A stretch of DNA of 8,628 nt from CAYPZL01 sp964415045. GTDB lineage: Bacteria > Planctomycetota > Phycisphaerae > Sedimentisphaerales > Anaerobacaceae. The stretch spans positions 1-8,628 of the forward strand of contig CAYPZL010000213.1 of the NCBI GenBank assembly GCA_964415045.1, read 5' to 3'. Below, piece by piece: positions 1 to 5,304 of this stretch. The notes beneath the pieces are model-generated. The model was given only the letters and a program-made list of their open reading frames with translations. It did no database searches and was not told the origin of the DNA. A program made the translations under genes and the position numbers. How positions within the stretch are numbered: the first letter of the stretch is position 1; every line of letters begins with the position of its first letter.

Positions 1-17
1 GGCCCCTTTTAGGGGCC
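1..17. terminator. Perfect hairpin at window start, possible terminator
   Basis: GGCCCCT, loop TTT, AGGGGCC forms a perfect 7-bp stem. It could be the intrinsic terminator of a gene ending left of the window, but only TTCC follows instead of a T-run. It may instead belong with the hairpin at 26-46 to the palindromic sequences around the Y1 transposase. Confidence 0.4.
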
Positions 18-25
18 TTCCTCAT

Positions 26-46
26 ACCACCGGCTATGCCGGTGGT
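26..46. repeat. Perfect palindromic hairpin, REP-like
   Basis: ACCACCGGC, loop TAT, GCCGGTGGT gives a perfect 9-bp stem with a 3-nt loop. REP-associated tyrosine transposases act on short imperfect hairpins flanking their genes, and a Y1 transposase fragment starts 115 bp downstream, so this may be its recognition hairpin. That link is inference. A bidirectional terminator is the alternative. Confidence 0.45.
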
Positions 47-51
47 CTTGA

Positions 52-111
52 TTACTAGGCGGAATACTAGGGACGGAATACTAGGGGAATACTGAGGATA
101 CTAGGGACAGT
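52..111 (+). repeat. Cluster of GGAATACTAGGG short direct repeats
   Basis: Four to five degenerate copies of GGAATACTAGGG(AC) follow each other at about 52, 61, 75, 87 and 97, with units of 11-14 bp. The last runs into GGGACAGTCACC and a T-run at 118-123, directly ahead of the Y1 transposase fragment. The copies are too short and irregular to be a CRISPR array. They are best read as the noncoding end of the Y1 element. Confidence 0.6.
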
Positions 112-160
112 CACCTGTTTTTTGCTTGACGCGTTGGGAGAAAGCGGTTAGGGTGGCGGG

Positions 161-421
161 ATGCCACGGTTAGCCAGGACAGTTGCGGTGGGGTGCGGTC
201 ATCACATCACCCAGCGGGGGAACAATCGGCAGGACGTCTTTCTGGTGGACGACGACCGGCAGGTGTATTTGGAGCTTTTGCGCGAGCAGGCGGACAAGTA
301 CGGCCTGGAGGTGGTGGGCTACTGTCTGATGACCAATCACGTGCACTTGGTGGCGATCCCGCGCGTCGAGGACGCGCTGGCCAAGGCGGGGCGCATTAAC
401 ATGCGAAGTGCAACAGAGTAG
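161..421 (+). pseudogene. REP-associated tyrosine (Y1/HUH) transposase, 5' fragment truncated by IS30 insertion
   Basis: The open frame encodes 86 aa, of which about the first 76 are native. It opens MPRLARTVAVG and contains HHITQRGNNRQ, the N-terminal strand of the Y1_Tnp fold, and the metal-binding HUH motif in NHVHLV at about residues 59-64. Family members are usually around 200 aa or more, and the catalytic tyrosine lies in the missing C-terminal half, so the protein cannot be active. Homology stops after ALAKAG at about 390, exactly where the IS30 inverted repeat begins. The last ten or so residues and the TAG stop are read from the IS end. No 3' half is visible beyond the right IS end at 1749, so it was deleted rather than only interrupted. 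Confidence 0.85.
391..416 (+). repeat. IS30 left terminal inverted repeat
   Basis: The inward sequence GCGCATTAACATG then CGAAGTGCAACAG matches the inverted right end at 20 of 26 positions. Shared blocks are GCG, ATT, ACATG, AAGTGC and ACA. Confidence 0.8.
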
Positions 422-665
422 GTCGTGAGCGTCACGAGGCTGCCGGTAGTTGCTTTTTTCTTTTTCTCTCTGGGGGCTCTGCCCCCAGGCCCCCGGGATT
501 TATCGCTTTGAGCCAGAGACAGGATAGAGGATAAGGCGACGTGTTGTAAAGACAACGCCGCCCCTGCCCCTGGATCGTGACGGCGCTCGGGTTGCCTCCC
601 GGCAGCGCCCTATCCTCCGCCACGACGTGTTCAGTGTATCAACGCCTGGCCGGCGAGGGCAAGGG
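422..665. other. Noncoding part of the IS30 element, downstream of the transposase
   Basis: These 244 bp lie between the left inverted repeat and the transposase stop, and no coding sequence is seen. A T/C-rich run (452-471) abuts a GGGGGC-TCT-GCCCCC hairpin (472-486). GTTGT-AAAG-ACAAC forms a small hairpin at 543-556. GGCGCTCGGG and CCCG..AGCGCC form a larger hairpin at 582-609, the best candidate for ending the minus-strand transposase transcript, although no U-tract follows it on that strand. Confidence 0.5.
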
Positions 666-1646
666 CTATCCCGGCGGTCTGGGATGGAAAACCTCGAAGG
701 GGCTTCGGAAGCCGAGGCACTTCCGGGGCCGGTGGTTCAACGCGCGGACATGGGCTTGGAGTTGCCGGTCCGTGACTTTCGCCAGATCGGTGGCCTTGGG
801 CAGGTACTGACGTAAGAGTCCGTTGGTGTTCTCATTGGTTCCCCGTTCCCAGGAGTGGTACGGATGGGCGAAGTAGATCGGCAGGTCGAGTTTGCGTTCC
901 AGTTCGAGGGGCCGGGCGAACTCGCGGCCGTTGTCCAGGGTCAGGCTCCGGCGTTTTTCGGCGGGCAGTCTACGGATCGTGCGTTGGCGTTGCTCGGCGA
1001 CCGGTTGGGCGGCACAGGCTTGGAGTTTGCGGGCGATGAGGTAGCGGCTGGCGCGATCGACACAGGTCAGCAAGTATCCTCGGCGGCCTTTGCCGACCAC
1101 TGTATCGCCTTCCCAATCGCCGAGGCGCGTGCGTTGGTTGGCCGCCATCGGTCGTTCGTCGATGGAGCGTTTGCCGAGAATCTGGCCCTGGCGGGAGGGT
1201 TTGCCGTAGGGCTTACGGCGGGGCTTTCGCGCGATTCGCAGGAAGGGTCGGAACTGCCGGGTCCGTTGCGGATCGCCCCAAATCCAGCGGTAGATGGTGG
1301 TATGGCTGATGGCTTTACCCCGCAAGGCCTCCGGAGCACACGCGTCCAACCGCCCGGCAATTTGTTCGGGCGACCAGTAGGCCTTCAACCGGTCGGCCAC
1401 ATACGCCATCAAGCCGCGATCCCCGGTCTTGGGGCACCGCAGATGGGCCCGCCTGCGGCTGTGGGCCAGCGTCTGGGCGTTCCCGGGATCGTAGCGACCC
1501 TCGACGTTGCCGTTGCGTTTGCACTCGCGACTGATGGTACTGCGATGACGACCCAGGCAACGGGCGATCTCGGCCTGGCCGTATCCCTGATATTCCATTC
1601 GATAGATGACATTTCGTTCGTCCATGGTAAGATGGTGGTACGACAT
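666..1646 (-). CDS. IS30 family transposase
   Basis: This 326-aa protein is the DDE transposase of the surrounding element and catalyses its cut-out and insertion. The N-terminus (about residues 1-45, MSYHHLTMDERNVIY then AEIARCLGRHRSTISREC) is the IS30 helix-turn-helix. The catalytic core has GDWEGD (D181), TLDNG (D238) and GTNEN (E272), so D and E are separated by 33 residues as the family requires. NHRPRKCLGFRSPFEVF near the C-terminus is the usual IS30 ending. The frame opens 18 codons upstream at 1700, but the ATG at 1646 is preferred because GGAG lies 8 nt before it and the MSYHHLT start is typical of the group. All catalytic residues are present and the frame is unbroken, so it may be active. 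Confidence 0.95.
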   Translation of the reverse strand: MSYHHLTMDERNVIYRMEYQGYGQAEIARCLGRHRSTISRECKRNGNVEGRYDPGNAQTLAHSRRRAHLRCPKTGDRGLMAYVADRLKAYWSPEQIAGRLDACAPEALRGKAISHTTIYRWIWGDPQRTRQFRPFLRIARKPRRKPYGKPSRQGQILGKRSIDERPMAANQRTRLGDWEGDTVVGKGRRGYLLTCVDRASRYLIARKLQACAAQPVAEQRQRTIRRLPAEKRRSLTLDNGREFARPLELERKLDLPIYFAHPYHSWERGTNENTNGLLRQYLPKATDLAKVTDRQLQAHVRALNHRPRKCLGFRSPFEVFHPRPPG

Positions 1647-1723
1647 CGCGAGCACTCCGTAGTCTGAAGTCTTTGAACAACTCCAAGCTACCGGATTCAA
1701 CTCGCGATGTCTCTTCTATACTC

Positions 1724-1749
1724 GTGTCGCACTTACCATGTGAATTCGC
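1724..1749 (-). repeat. IS30 right terminal inverted repeat
   Basis: Read inward on the minus strand, GCGAATTCACATG then GTAAGTGCGACAC pairs with the left repeat at 20 of 26 positions. It lies about 77 bp upstream of the transposase start. Confidence 0.8.
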
Positions 1750-1761
1750 GTCCCCCGACCG

Positions 1762-1790
1762 TTGAATTGTCAGCGGACTTGCGGTATGCT
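1762..1790 (+). promoter_or_regulatory. Sigma-70-type promoter of the DUF1080 gene
   Basis: TTGAAT (1762-1767) and TATGCT (1785-1790) are separated by 17 bp, giving a predicted start near 1797 and a leader of about 90 nt. The -35 lies only 12 bp beyond the IS30 end, so any native operator further upstream was removed or displaced by the insertion. The leader contains a small GGTGC-AGGGC-GCACC hairpin. Confidence 0.6.
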
Positions 1791-1887
1791 GACATTGCCT
1801 GGATGAATGAAATGCAGGCCAAGAGACGGGGTGCAGGGCGCACCGCTGCATTGGTTGTCCGGAGAATCCTGTGAAAGGGTACTTGTC

Positions 1888-2904
1888 ATGAAACGAACGA
1901 CTCGCCACGTATTCGCTCTTCTGGTCCTGTTGACCGCCTGCACAGCGCTTGGGGCCGGAGAGAGCGACAATCCTTACCTCGGTCGCTGGGCACTGACGAT
2001 TCCGGGCGGAGGGGCCGGCTGGCTCGGTGTCACGCAGGAGCGCGGCTATCTGGACGCCGGCATTCTCTGGGGCGGCGGCAGCGTGGTGCCCGTCGATAGC
2101 GTCTTCATGGAGGACGATACGTTGTACGTTGTCCGCCTTCGTAAGGTGGAACGTAAGAATGCGGCGGGCGACGTGGTTCGCACGCAGACGTTTCCGGAGG
2201 TCATCGTGGCGAAGGCCGAGGGCGATTCCCTGCAACTGACTCAGCTTCAGCCCCGCCGCAGCGGCAGGGGCGTGGACCGGCGGGAGTTCACCGGTAAGCG
2301 AATCCCCGCGCTGCCGCCGAAGCCCGATTTGTCGAAGGTCAGGTATGGTAAGCCGATCGTGCTGTTCGACGGCAAGAGCCTTGACGGCTGGAAACTGACC
2401 AATCCGCACGTCAAGAGCGCCTGGTCGGTCCGGGACGGCGTTCTGGTGAACAATCCTGTCCAGAAGCCCGGCCAGCCCCGCATCCACTACGGCAATCTTT
2501 GCACCGTGGCTGCCTTTGAAGATTTCAATCTTACGCTGGAAGTCAACGTTCCGAAGGGCGGCAACAGCGGCATCTACCTGCGCGGCATCTACGAGATCCA
2601 GGTGAGCGATTCCTACGGGCGGCCCCTCGATTCGCACAACATGGGCGGCGTGTACAGCCGGATCGCGCCCCGCGTGGCCGCCGAGAAGCCGGCAGGACAG
2701 TGGCAGACGTTCGACATCACGCTGCTCGACCGCCATGTGACCGTGAAGCTGAACGGCCGGACGCTTATCGACAACGAACCGTTGCTCGGCTGCACCGGCG
2801 GCGCCCTGTGGTCCGATGAATTCAAGCCCGGCCCGATCTACCTCCAGGGCGACCACACCGGCGTCAGCTATCGAAACATCGTCTTGACGCCAATCGTGAA
2901 ATGA
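1888..2904 (+). CDS. Exported DUF1080 protein (3-keto-disaccharide hydrolase-like, PF06439)
   Basis: This 338-aa protein has an N-terminal export signal (MKRTTRHVFALLVLLTAC). LTAC at residues 15-18 fits a lipobox, so it may be a lipoprotein anchored at C18; cleavage after LGA is the alternative. Residues about 27-140 form a domain often seen ahead of DUF1080 in planctomycetes (NPYLGRWALTIPGG, GWLGV). Residues about 155-334 are the concanavalin-like DUF1080 fold, with KPIVLFDGKSLDGWK, GNSGIYLRGIYEIQVSDSYG and WQTFDITLLDRHVTVKLNG. Family members act on 3-keto-glycosides or bind polysaccharide-derived sugars outside the cytoplasm; the substrate here cannot be read. The frame opens at 1807, but the ATG at 1888 is chosen because AAAGGG lies 8 nt before it and the signal peptide begins there. 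It appears monocistronic: what follows is a gene remnant. Confidence 0.9.
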   Translation: MKRTTRHVFALLVLLTACTALGAGESDNPYLGRWALTIPGGGAGWLGVTQERGYLDAGILWGGGSVVPVDSVFMEDDTLYVVRLRKVERKNAAGDVVRTQTFPEVIVAKAEGDSLQLTQLQPRRSGRGVDRREFTGKRIPALPPKPDLSKVRYGKPIVLFDGKSLDGWKLTNPHVKSAWSVRDGVLVNNPVQKPGQPRIHYGNLCTVAAFEDFNLTLEVNVPKGGNSGIYLRGIYEIQVSDSYGRPLDSHNMGGVYSRIAPRVAAEKPAGQWQTFDITLLDRHVTVKLNGRTLIDNEPLLGCTGGALWSDEFKPGPIYLQGDHTGVSYRNIVLTPIVK

Positions 2905-2940
2905 CGGGCCTGGCCTGGGTGCCGTGTCCGCGATCGTACG

Positions 2941-3237
2941 GCGTATGACAATTACTACCAGGGGTTCTCTGATGCTCGACCTGACGTTCCTTTGTTTGGC
3001 GATGGGATGTGGGTCGACGCGTGGCCCAGGAGCACCGATCCGCCGCCGTCGAATTCGTTCGATGGCGATAACGGTTCGGTCGCCAGTATGCACAGATATT
3101 GCATCGCCCGGCACAGGCGTGCCATCAATCTGAGTTACGTCGATACGCACGTCGCCGTCGTGGAGTTGGAGGAGTTGTGGCAGCAGTATTGGCATCGAGG
3201 ATATGAGGCCAGATACGATGTCGTTGTGCCGGATTGA
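2941..3237 (+). pseudogene. C-terminal remnant of an H-X9-DG type prepilin/pseudopilin
   Basis: In the same frame as the DUF1080 gene, but after its stop, about 98 codons read YDNYYQGFSDARPDVPLFGD, MWVDAWPRSTDPPPS, CIARHRRAINLSYVDTHVAV and ELEELWQQYWHRGYE. This is the C-terminal pattern of planctomycete type II secretion-like prepilins: a GD.MWVDAWP strand, then H, nine residues and D (here DT instead of DG), then a KELW..KWHR-like ending. The N-terminal pilin helix and prepilin peptidase site are absent, and no start codon or ribosome site is credible, so it is a dead fragment. The first recognisable codons are near 2941. The 36 bp before that show nothing. Confidence 0.75.
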
Positions 3238-3299
3238 TTCTGCTCGGCGGTCTCGGCGCCACGTTGGTGAGCTATTTGCGGCGGCGCCAGACGCTGTGA
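3222..3299 (+). pseudogene. Orphan PEP-CTERM-like sorting tail
   Basis: Shifted one frame from the pilin remnant, the sequence reads LILLGGLGATLVSYL followed by RRRQTL and a TGA at 3297-3299. A Pro/Gly entry, one hydrophobic transmembrane stretch and an arginine cluster just before the stop are the hallmarks of planctomycete PEP-CTERM tails, which are substrates of exosortase. The preceding bases (GTTGTGCC) would encode VVP in the upstream frame, so a short deletion may have joined or broken the two pieces. With no intact upstream coding region this is a remnant of a lost surface protein. Confidence 0.55.
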
Positions 3300-3391
3300 C
3301 ATCAGCGCTTTCCGCAAGGAGAAGTTACTCCGGGCTGGGGGCACCAATCGCAGCCCTTTCTTATTTGCCGCGCCCACGGCGGTTCCCTCTC

Positions 3392-3420
3392 TTGACAAGC
3401 AGCGCGGCGGGTGTTATCTG
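3392..3420 (+). promoter_or_regulatory. Near-consensus sigma-70 promoter
   Basis: A perfect -35 TTGACA (3392-3397), a 17-bp spacer and TATCTG (3415-3420) lie 54 bp before the ATG of the small exported protein. No TACGTA box precedes it, unlike the three promoters further right. The region 3300-3391 holds nothing else recognisable. Confidence 0.65.
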
Positions 3421-3473
3421 CTTCTGGTAGTCGTGAGGCCAAGAAGCCGGGTAACGCGAAGGTGGCGTTGAAC

Positions 3474-3923
3474 ATGGCGCGCACGCTGGCAAGTATGGTT
3501 GTCTTGCTGCCGCTGCTGGTAGGGACGAGCAGGCGGTGCCCGGAGCCGAACTACCCCGCGGTCGAAGAGTGTCCCTTCCCGGTCGATCCGAATCTTGTCG
3601 TGGGCAAGCTCCTGGGCTGGATCACGATCGAGGTCGGGCAGGAGCTTGGGCACACGCGCACCTGGTGCGATCCGGACGGGGATCCGGCCCGGGTGGAAGT
3701 GCTTCGCGGGCCGGAGGGATTGAAGCTCATCAACCGGCCCAAGACCGCTTCCTACACGCTGCTCTGGAGGCCCCGGCATCCCATGACTGCGGCCATCGTG
3801 CTGCGCGTAACGGACAGGCCCACCCTGGCCCGGCCCAAGAGTGACACCGGCACCCTGCTGGTGCAGGTTGTCCCGCCCCGAAAGCGATTCGTCCCCGGGC
3901 TCTGCGGCGGTCCGCCCCGGTAA
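3474..3923 (+). CDS. Small exported protein with one cadherin/Ig-like repeat
   Basis: This 149-aa protein has a signal-peptide-like N-terminus (MARTLASMVVLLPLLVGTS) and one beta-sandwich-like repeat over about residues 48-133. The repeat shows EVGQELGHTRTWCDPDGDP, then RGPEGLKL, YTLLWRP and LRVTDRP, the layout of the putative-Ig/cadherin-like modules of bacterial surface proteins (DPDGDP loop, WTP-like strand, RVTD strand). One isolated repeat of this kind is unusual, since they normally occur in tandem in large proteins. It could be a stand-alone binding module or the remainder of a larger gene. The frame opens at 3411, inside the promoter, so the ATG at 3474 is used. GTG at 3462 is an alternative, and the ribosome site is weak. 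The cellular role is unknown. Confidence 0.65.
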   Translation: MARTLASMVVLLPLLVGTSRRCPEPNYPAVEECPFPVDPNLVVGKLLGWITIEVGQELGHTRTWCDPDGDPARVEVLRGPEGLKLINRPKTASYTLLWRPRHPMTAAIVLRVTDRPTLARPKSDTGTLLVQVVPPRKRFVPGLCGGPPR

Positions 3924-3947
3924 GTCCCTGCGACGGCACGCTTGCGT

Positions 3948-3970
3948 GGGGCCGGCCAGCCGGACTCCCC
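3948..3970 (+). terminator. GC-rich hairpin after the Ig-like gene
   Basis: GGGG CCGGC, loop CA, GCCGG act CCCC forms a stable stem 24 bp after the stop. No T-run follows, so termination is uncertain. The rest of 3971-4056 shows no gene. Confidence 0.35.
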
Positions 3971-4056
3971 GGGCGCGCAAACAAGAATGTCACAGAGTCT
4001 TCAAGCCGCTGGACAGTCTCGCTTCCTTGGCCTTATCAAAAAGCCCACGCTTCGCC

Positions 4057-4104
4057 AAAATACGTATTTCTCCTAATTGACAACGGCGGAACAAGTGCTA
4101 CACT
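4057..4104 (+). promoter_or_regulatory. TACGTA-box promoter, copy 1
   Basis: AAAATACGTATTTC (4057-4070) contains the perfect palindrome AAATACGTATTT. Ten bp after TACGTA (4061-4066) comes -35 TTGACA (4077-4082), then TACACT (4099-4104) with a 16-bp spacer. The 27-bp block 4057-4083 matches copy 2 at 25 positions. The palindrome is centred about 47 bp before the predicted start, an activator-like position. It drives the structured leader and the gene at 4244. Confidence 0.75.
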
Positions 4105-4110
4105 ATCCCG

Positions 4111-4256
4111 TGAATTGATGGTAGTGATACCATCAGGCCATCCCTCTCCGCAGGAGAGGACGGCCCAGGACAGCCAGGAGGAGTAGGCTCACCCAGGGAA
4201 CGGGCCAACCTGCTGGTTACTTTGGACCTTAGGAGGAGGGCCAATGAAAGTAACCA
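4111..4256 (+). promoter_or_regulatory. Structured 5' leader with alternative stems at the ribosome-binding site
   Basis: About 133 nt separate the predicted transcript start from ATG 4244. In order there is TGATGGTA / TACCATCA closed by a GTGA (GNRA) loop (4116-4135), a 30-nt hairpin GGCC..CCTCTCC-GCA-GGAGAGG..GGCC (4136-4165), AGCC..GGCT (4172-4189) and AACC-TGCT-GGTT (4207-4218). The GGTT also belongs to TGGTTACTTT (4214-4223), which pairs over 10 bp without mismatch with AAAGTAACCA (4247-4256), the codons just after ATG. That stem would hold the AGGAGGAGGG ribosome site and the start codon in its 23-nt loop, and it excludes the upstream AACC/GGTT stem. The arrangement resembles a translation-controlling leader. 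It matches no riboswitch consensus I can recall. Confidence 0.6.
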
Positions 4257-4459
4257 TGTGTGCCAAGGCGGTGTTTGAGCCAGAGAGACCGCGGCTCAGA
4301 GAGGCGATTCTTCTTTTTCCATGCCGGGCGGAAAGGGACGGTTTCTTTCTGCGCCTCGCGCCACGGGCGGCTTGCCAGGAACGAGCGCGCACCATCGGCG
4401 ACGTATCGCATTGCACCCATGATACCGTGAGGAAGAACGCCGTGATTCGAGGGAGATGA
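4244..4459 (+). CDS. Small unknown protein, probably a truncated gene
   Basis: The start is among the best supported in the window: AGGAGGAGGG at 4231-4240 lies 7 nt before ATG, behind a dedicated promoter and leader. The frame gives 71 aa beginning MKVTMCAKAVF and then turns into an arginine- and cysteine-rich sequence (EPERPRLREAILLFPCRAER) without any family I recognise. The opening has a lysine-containing n-region like a signal peptide, but the hydrophobic core expected after AVF is missing. The likely history is that an exported protein lost its body by deletion or recombination near 4275 and now reads into unrelated DNA. A real 71-aa protein cannot be excluded. The opposite strand of the same segment also has open frames (to 4515), but they lack ribosome sites. 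Confidence 0.45.
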   Translation: MKVTMCAKAVFEPERPRLREAILLFPCRAERDGFFLRLAPRAACQERARTIGDVSHCTHDTVRKNAVIRGR

Positions 4460-4514
4460 CCGAGAAAAAAGAGTGTCACGATAGCGGAATGCAACGTGTC
4501 AGAACTGCGTAGCA

Positions 4515-4542
4515 CCCTACCGGAGCTACGATTTCGGTAGGG
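4515..4542. terminator. Strong hairpin after the small ORF
   Basis: CCCTACCG (4515-4522) and CGGTAGGG (4535-4542) form a perfect 8-bp stem with a 12-nt loop, 55 bp after the stop of the small ORF. It is not followed by a T-run on the plus strand. It may end or protect the leader transcript. Confidence 0.4.
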
Positions 4543-4573
4543 AGGGTGATGATCCAGGGATGGTCATTGAAGA

Positions 4574-4667
4574 AGGTAAGTCCAGGGACGGACAGAGGGC
4601 ACTGCTCGGGTCTGAAGCCCCAAGGCCGTGCAGGGGCGCACCTTCCAGGGCAGTGCCCTTCTTACCT
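4574..4667. repeat. Nested 94-bp imperfect inverted repeat
   Basis: AGGTAAG (4574-4580) pairs with CTTACCT (4661-4667). Inside it, GGGCACTGC (4597-4605) pairs perfectly with GCAGTGCCC (4650-4658), and GCCCC with GGGGC near the centre (about 4617-4637). Between the outer and inner arms there are 16 unpaired bases on the left and 2 on the right. It lies in the roughly 300-bp noncoding gap (4460-4758) before promoter copy 2, which holds no convincing gene. It may be a small palindromic repeat element or an RNA structure. Confidence 0.5.
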
Positions 4668-4700
4668 GTGACAATCTGTTTGGGCATCACACGCTCCATG

Positions 4701-4740
4701 CCCCGCGTCTTTCCCCCCACATACAGCCCCGGACGCGGGG
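4701..4740. repeat. 9-bp inverted repeat upstream of promoter copy 2
   Basis: CCCCGCGTC (4701-4709) and GACGCGGGG (4732-4740) pair perfectly around a 22-nt C-rich loop. It ends 18 bp before the TACGTA-box block. Its role is unknown; it could end readthrough from the left. Confidence 0.35.
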
Positions 4741-4758
4741 CGACTTGGCCGATCCGAG

Positions 4759-4807
4759 AAAATACGTATTTCCCCCAATTGACAAATAGTCGTTTGCTTC
4801 CCATAGT
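4759..4807 (+). promoter_or_regulatory. TACGTA-box promoter, copy 2
   Basis: AAAATACGTATTTC starts at 4759, with TACGTA at 4763-4768. Ten bp later comes TTGACA (4779-4784), then CATAGT (4802-4807) after 17 bp. Only two of 27 bases differ from copy 1 although the surrounding sequence is unrelated, so the block is conserved as a unit. It precedes the DNRLRE-type gene at 4885 by a leader of about 70 nt. Confidence 0.75.
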
Positions 4808-4884
4808 AAATGTGCCGCCAGTGCAATGTGCTCACAAACAAATGGATTGGACTAAAGGCGCTGCGCGGCGGGGAGAACAGGGTG

Positions 4885-5297
4885 ATGAAAGAGCTGTTGT
4901 TCATGGGGATCCCTGTGTCTCCCTTTTCCTATTTGTCGTTCTCTTTCTTTCCGGGGGGCAGATGCCGATGGGTGTTCGCAACGATCCTGTACGCCGCACT
5001 TCTCACCGCTGCGCCGGCCCGAGGCAAAGTGGTCACCATCGGACTCTGCAAGGATACCCCGTTGTATGAGAGCCCGTCCGGATCGCAGAGCGATGGCGCA
5101 CGTATCCACGGCCACGCGGGCACGGACACGACGGGAGCCATCCGCCGTGCCCTTCTGGCTTTCGATATTCCCCGCTACATTCCCGCCGACTGTCTCGCGA
5201 TCAACTCCTCGGAGTATCAGGAGTGGTTCTGGATCTGTCTCTGAAACGAACGTCGTCGGCCCTTGCCGACGCGTCCAGAGAGCATCATCGAAATTGA
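4885..5297 (+). pseudogene. N-terminal fragment of a DNRLRE-type exported protein, frameshifted
   Basis: ATG 4885 follows GGGAG at 9 nt. The first 119 codons (to TGA 5244) contain a hydrophobic export segment (VFATILYAALLTAAPARG, about residues 30-47) and then the start of a DNRLRE-like beta domain: VVTIGLCKDTPLYESPSGS, GHAGTDTTGAIRRALLAFDI, PRYIPAD. In planctomycete homologues this start (DNTLYED.TGS, AG.T..G.IRR.L.AFD, IPAGS.I.SV.L.L..S) continues for well over 100 residues, often to a PEP-CTERM tail. Here the family pattern jumps to the +1 frame at about 5211 (GVSGVVLDLSLKRTSSALAD) and stops at TGA 5295-5297. A frameshift plus loss of the 3' part is the simplest reading. Promoter copy 3 overlaps the lost region, which supports deletion. 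Confidence 0.65.
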
Positions 5298-5304
5298 TGA
5301 CAGC

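Larger units (their letters stand above)
391..1749 (-). mobile_element. IS30-family insertion sequence, complete, about 1359 bp
   Basis: The element is bounded by 26-bp terminal inverted repeats (391-416 and 1724-1749) that match at 20 of 26 positions. It carries one intact DD(33)E transposase on the minus strand. It sits inside the Y1 transposase fragment on the left and 12 bp before the -35 of the DUF1080 promoter on the right. The short target duplication expected for IS30 is not visible: the left flank ends in GCGGG and the right flank starts with GTCCC. Together with the missing Y1 3' half this points to a deletion or recombination after insertion. The exact ends are judged from repeat symmetry and could shift by one or two bases. 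Confidence 0.85.

Noticed and set aside
52..111. CRISPR array
   Set aside because: Repeats are only 11-14 bp, adjacent and degenerate, with no spacers of regular length.
855..1667. Plus-strand open frame of 270 codons
   Set aside because: It is antisense to the IS30 transposase, whose catalytic motifs are all intact on the other strand.
1807..1887. 27-codon N-terminal extension of the DUF1080 protein
   Set aside because: It would place a soluble segment before a good signal peptide and lies about 10 nt after the predicted transcript start without a ribosome site.
1871..1891. Possible six-codon leader peptide (GTG, ending in ATGA overlap with the DUF1080 start)
   Set aside because: It has GGAG upstream, but so short a frame is likely by chance and the same bases serve as the ribosome site of the main gene.
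1315..3195. Minus-strand open frame of 626 codons
   Set aside because: It runs antisense through the DUF1080 gene, the pilin remnant and part of the transposase in another frame. Its composition is mirror-like, without family motifs, and arises from high GC.
4111..4243. Known c-di-GMP, glycine or cobalamin riboswitch in the leader
   Set aside because: None of the conserved core sequences of these classes that I can recall is present.
507..4286. 13-bp identity TTTGAGCCAGAGA at 507-519 and 4274-4286
   Set aside because: A single exact 13-mer pair is close to chance expectation in 8.6 kb, and the flanks do not match.
4560..5069. Plus-strand open frame of 169 codons
   Set aside because: It crosses the inverted repeat and promoter copy 2, lacks a family pattern, and overlaps the better supported DNRLRE frame.
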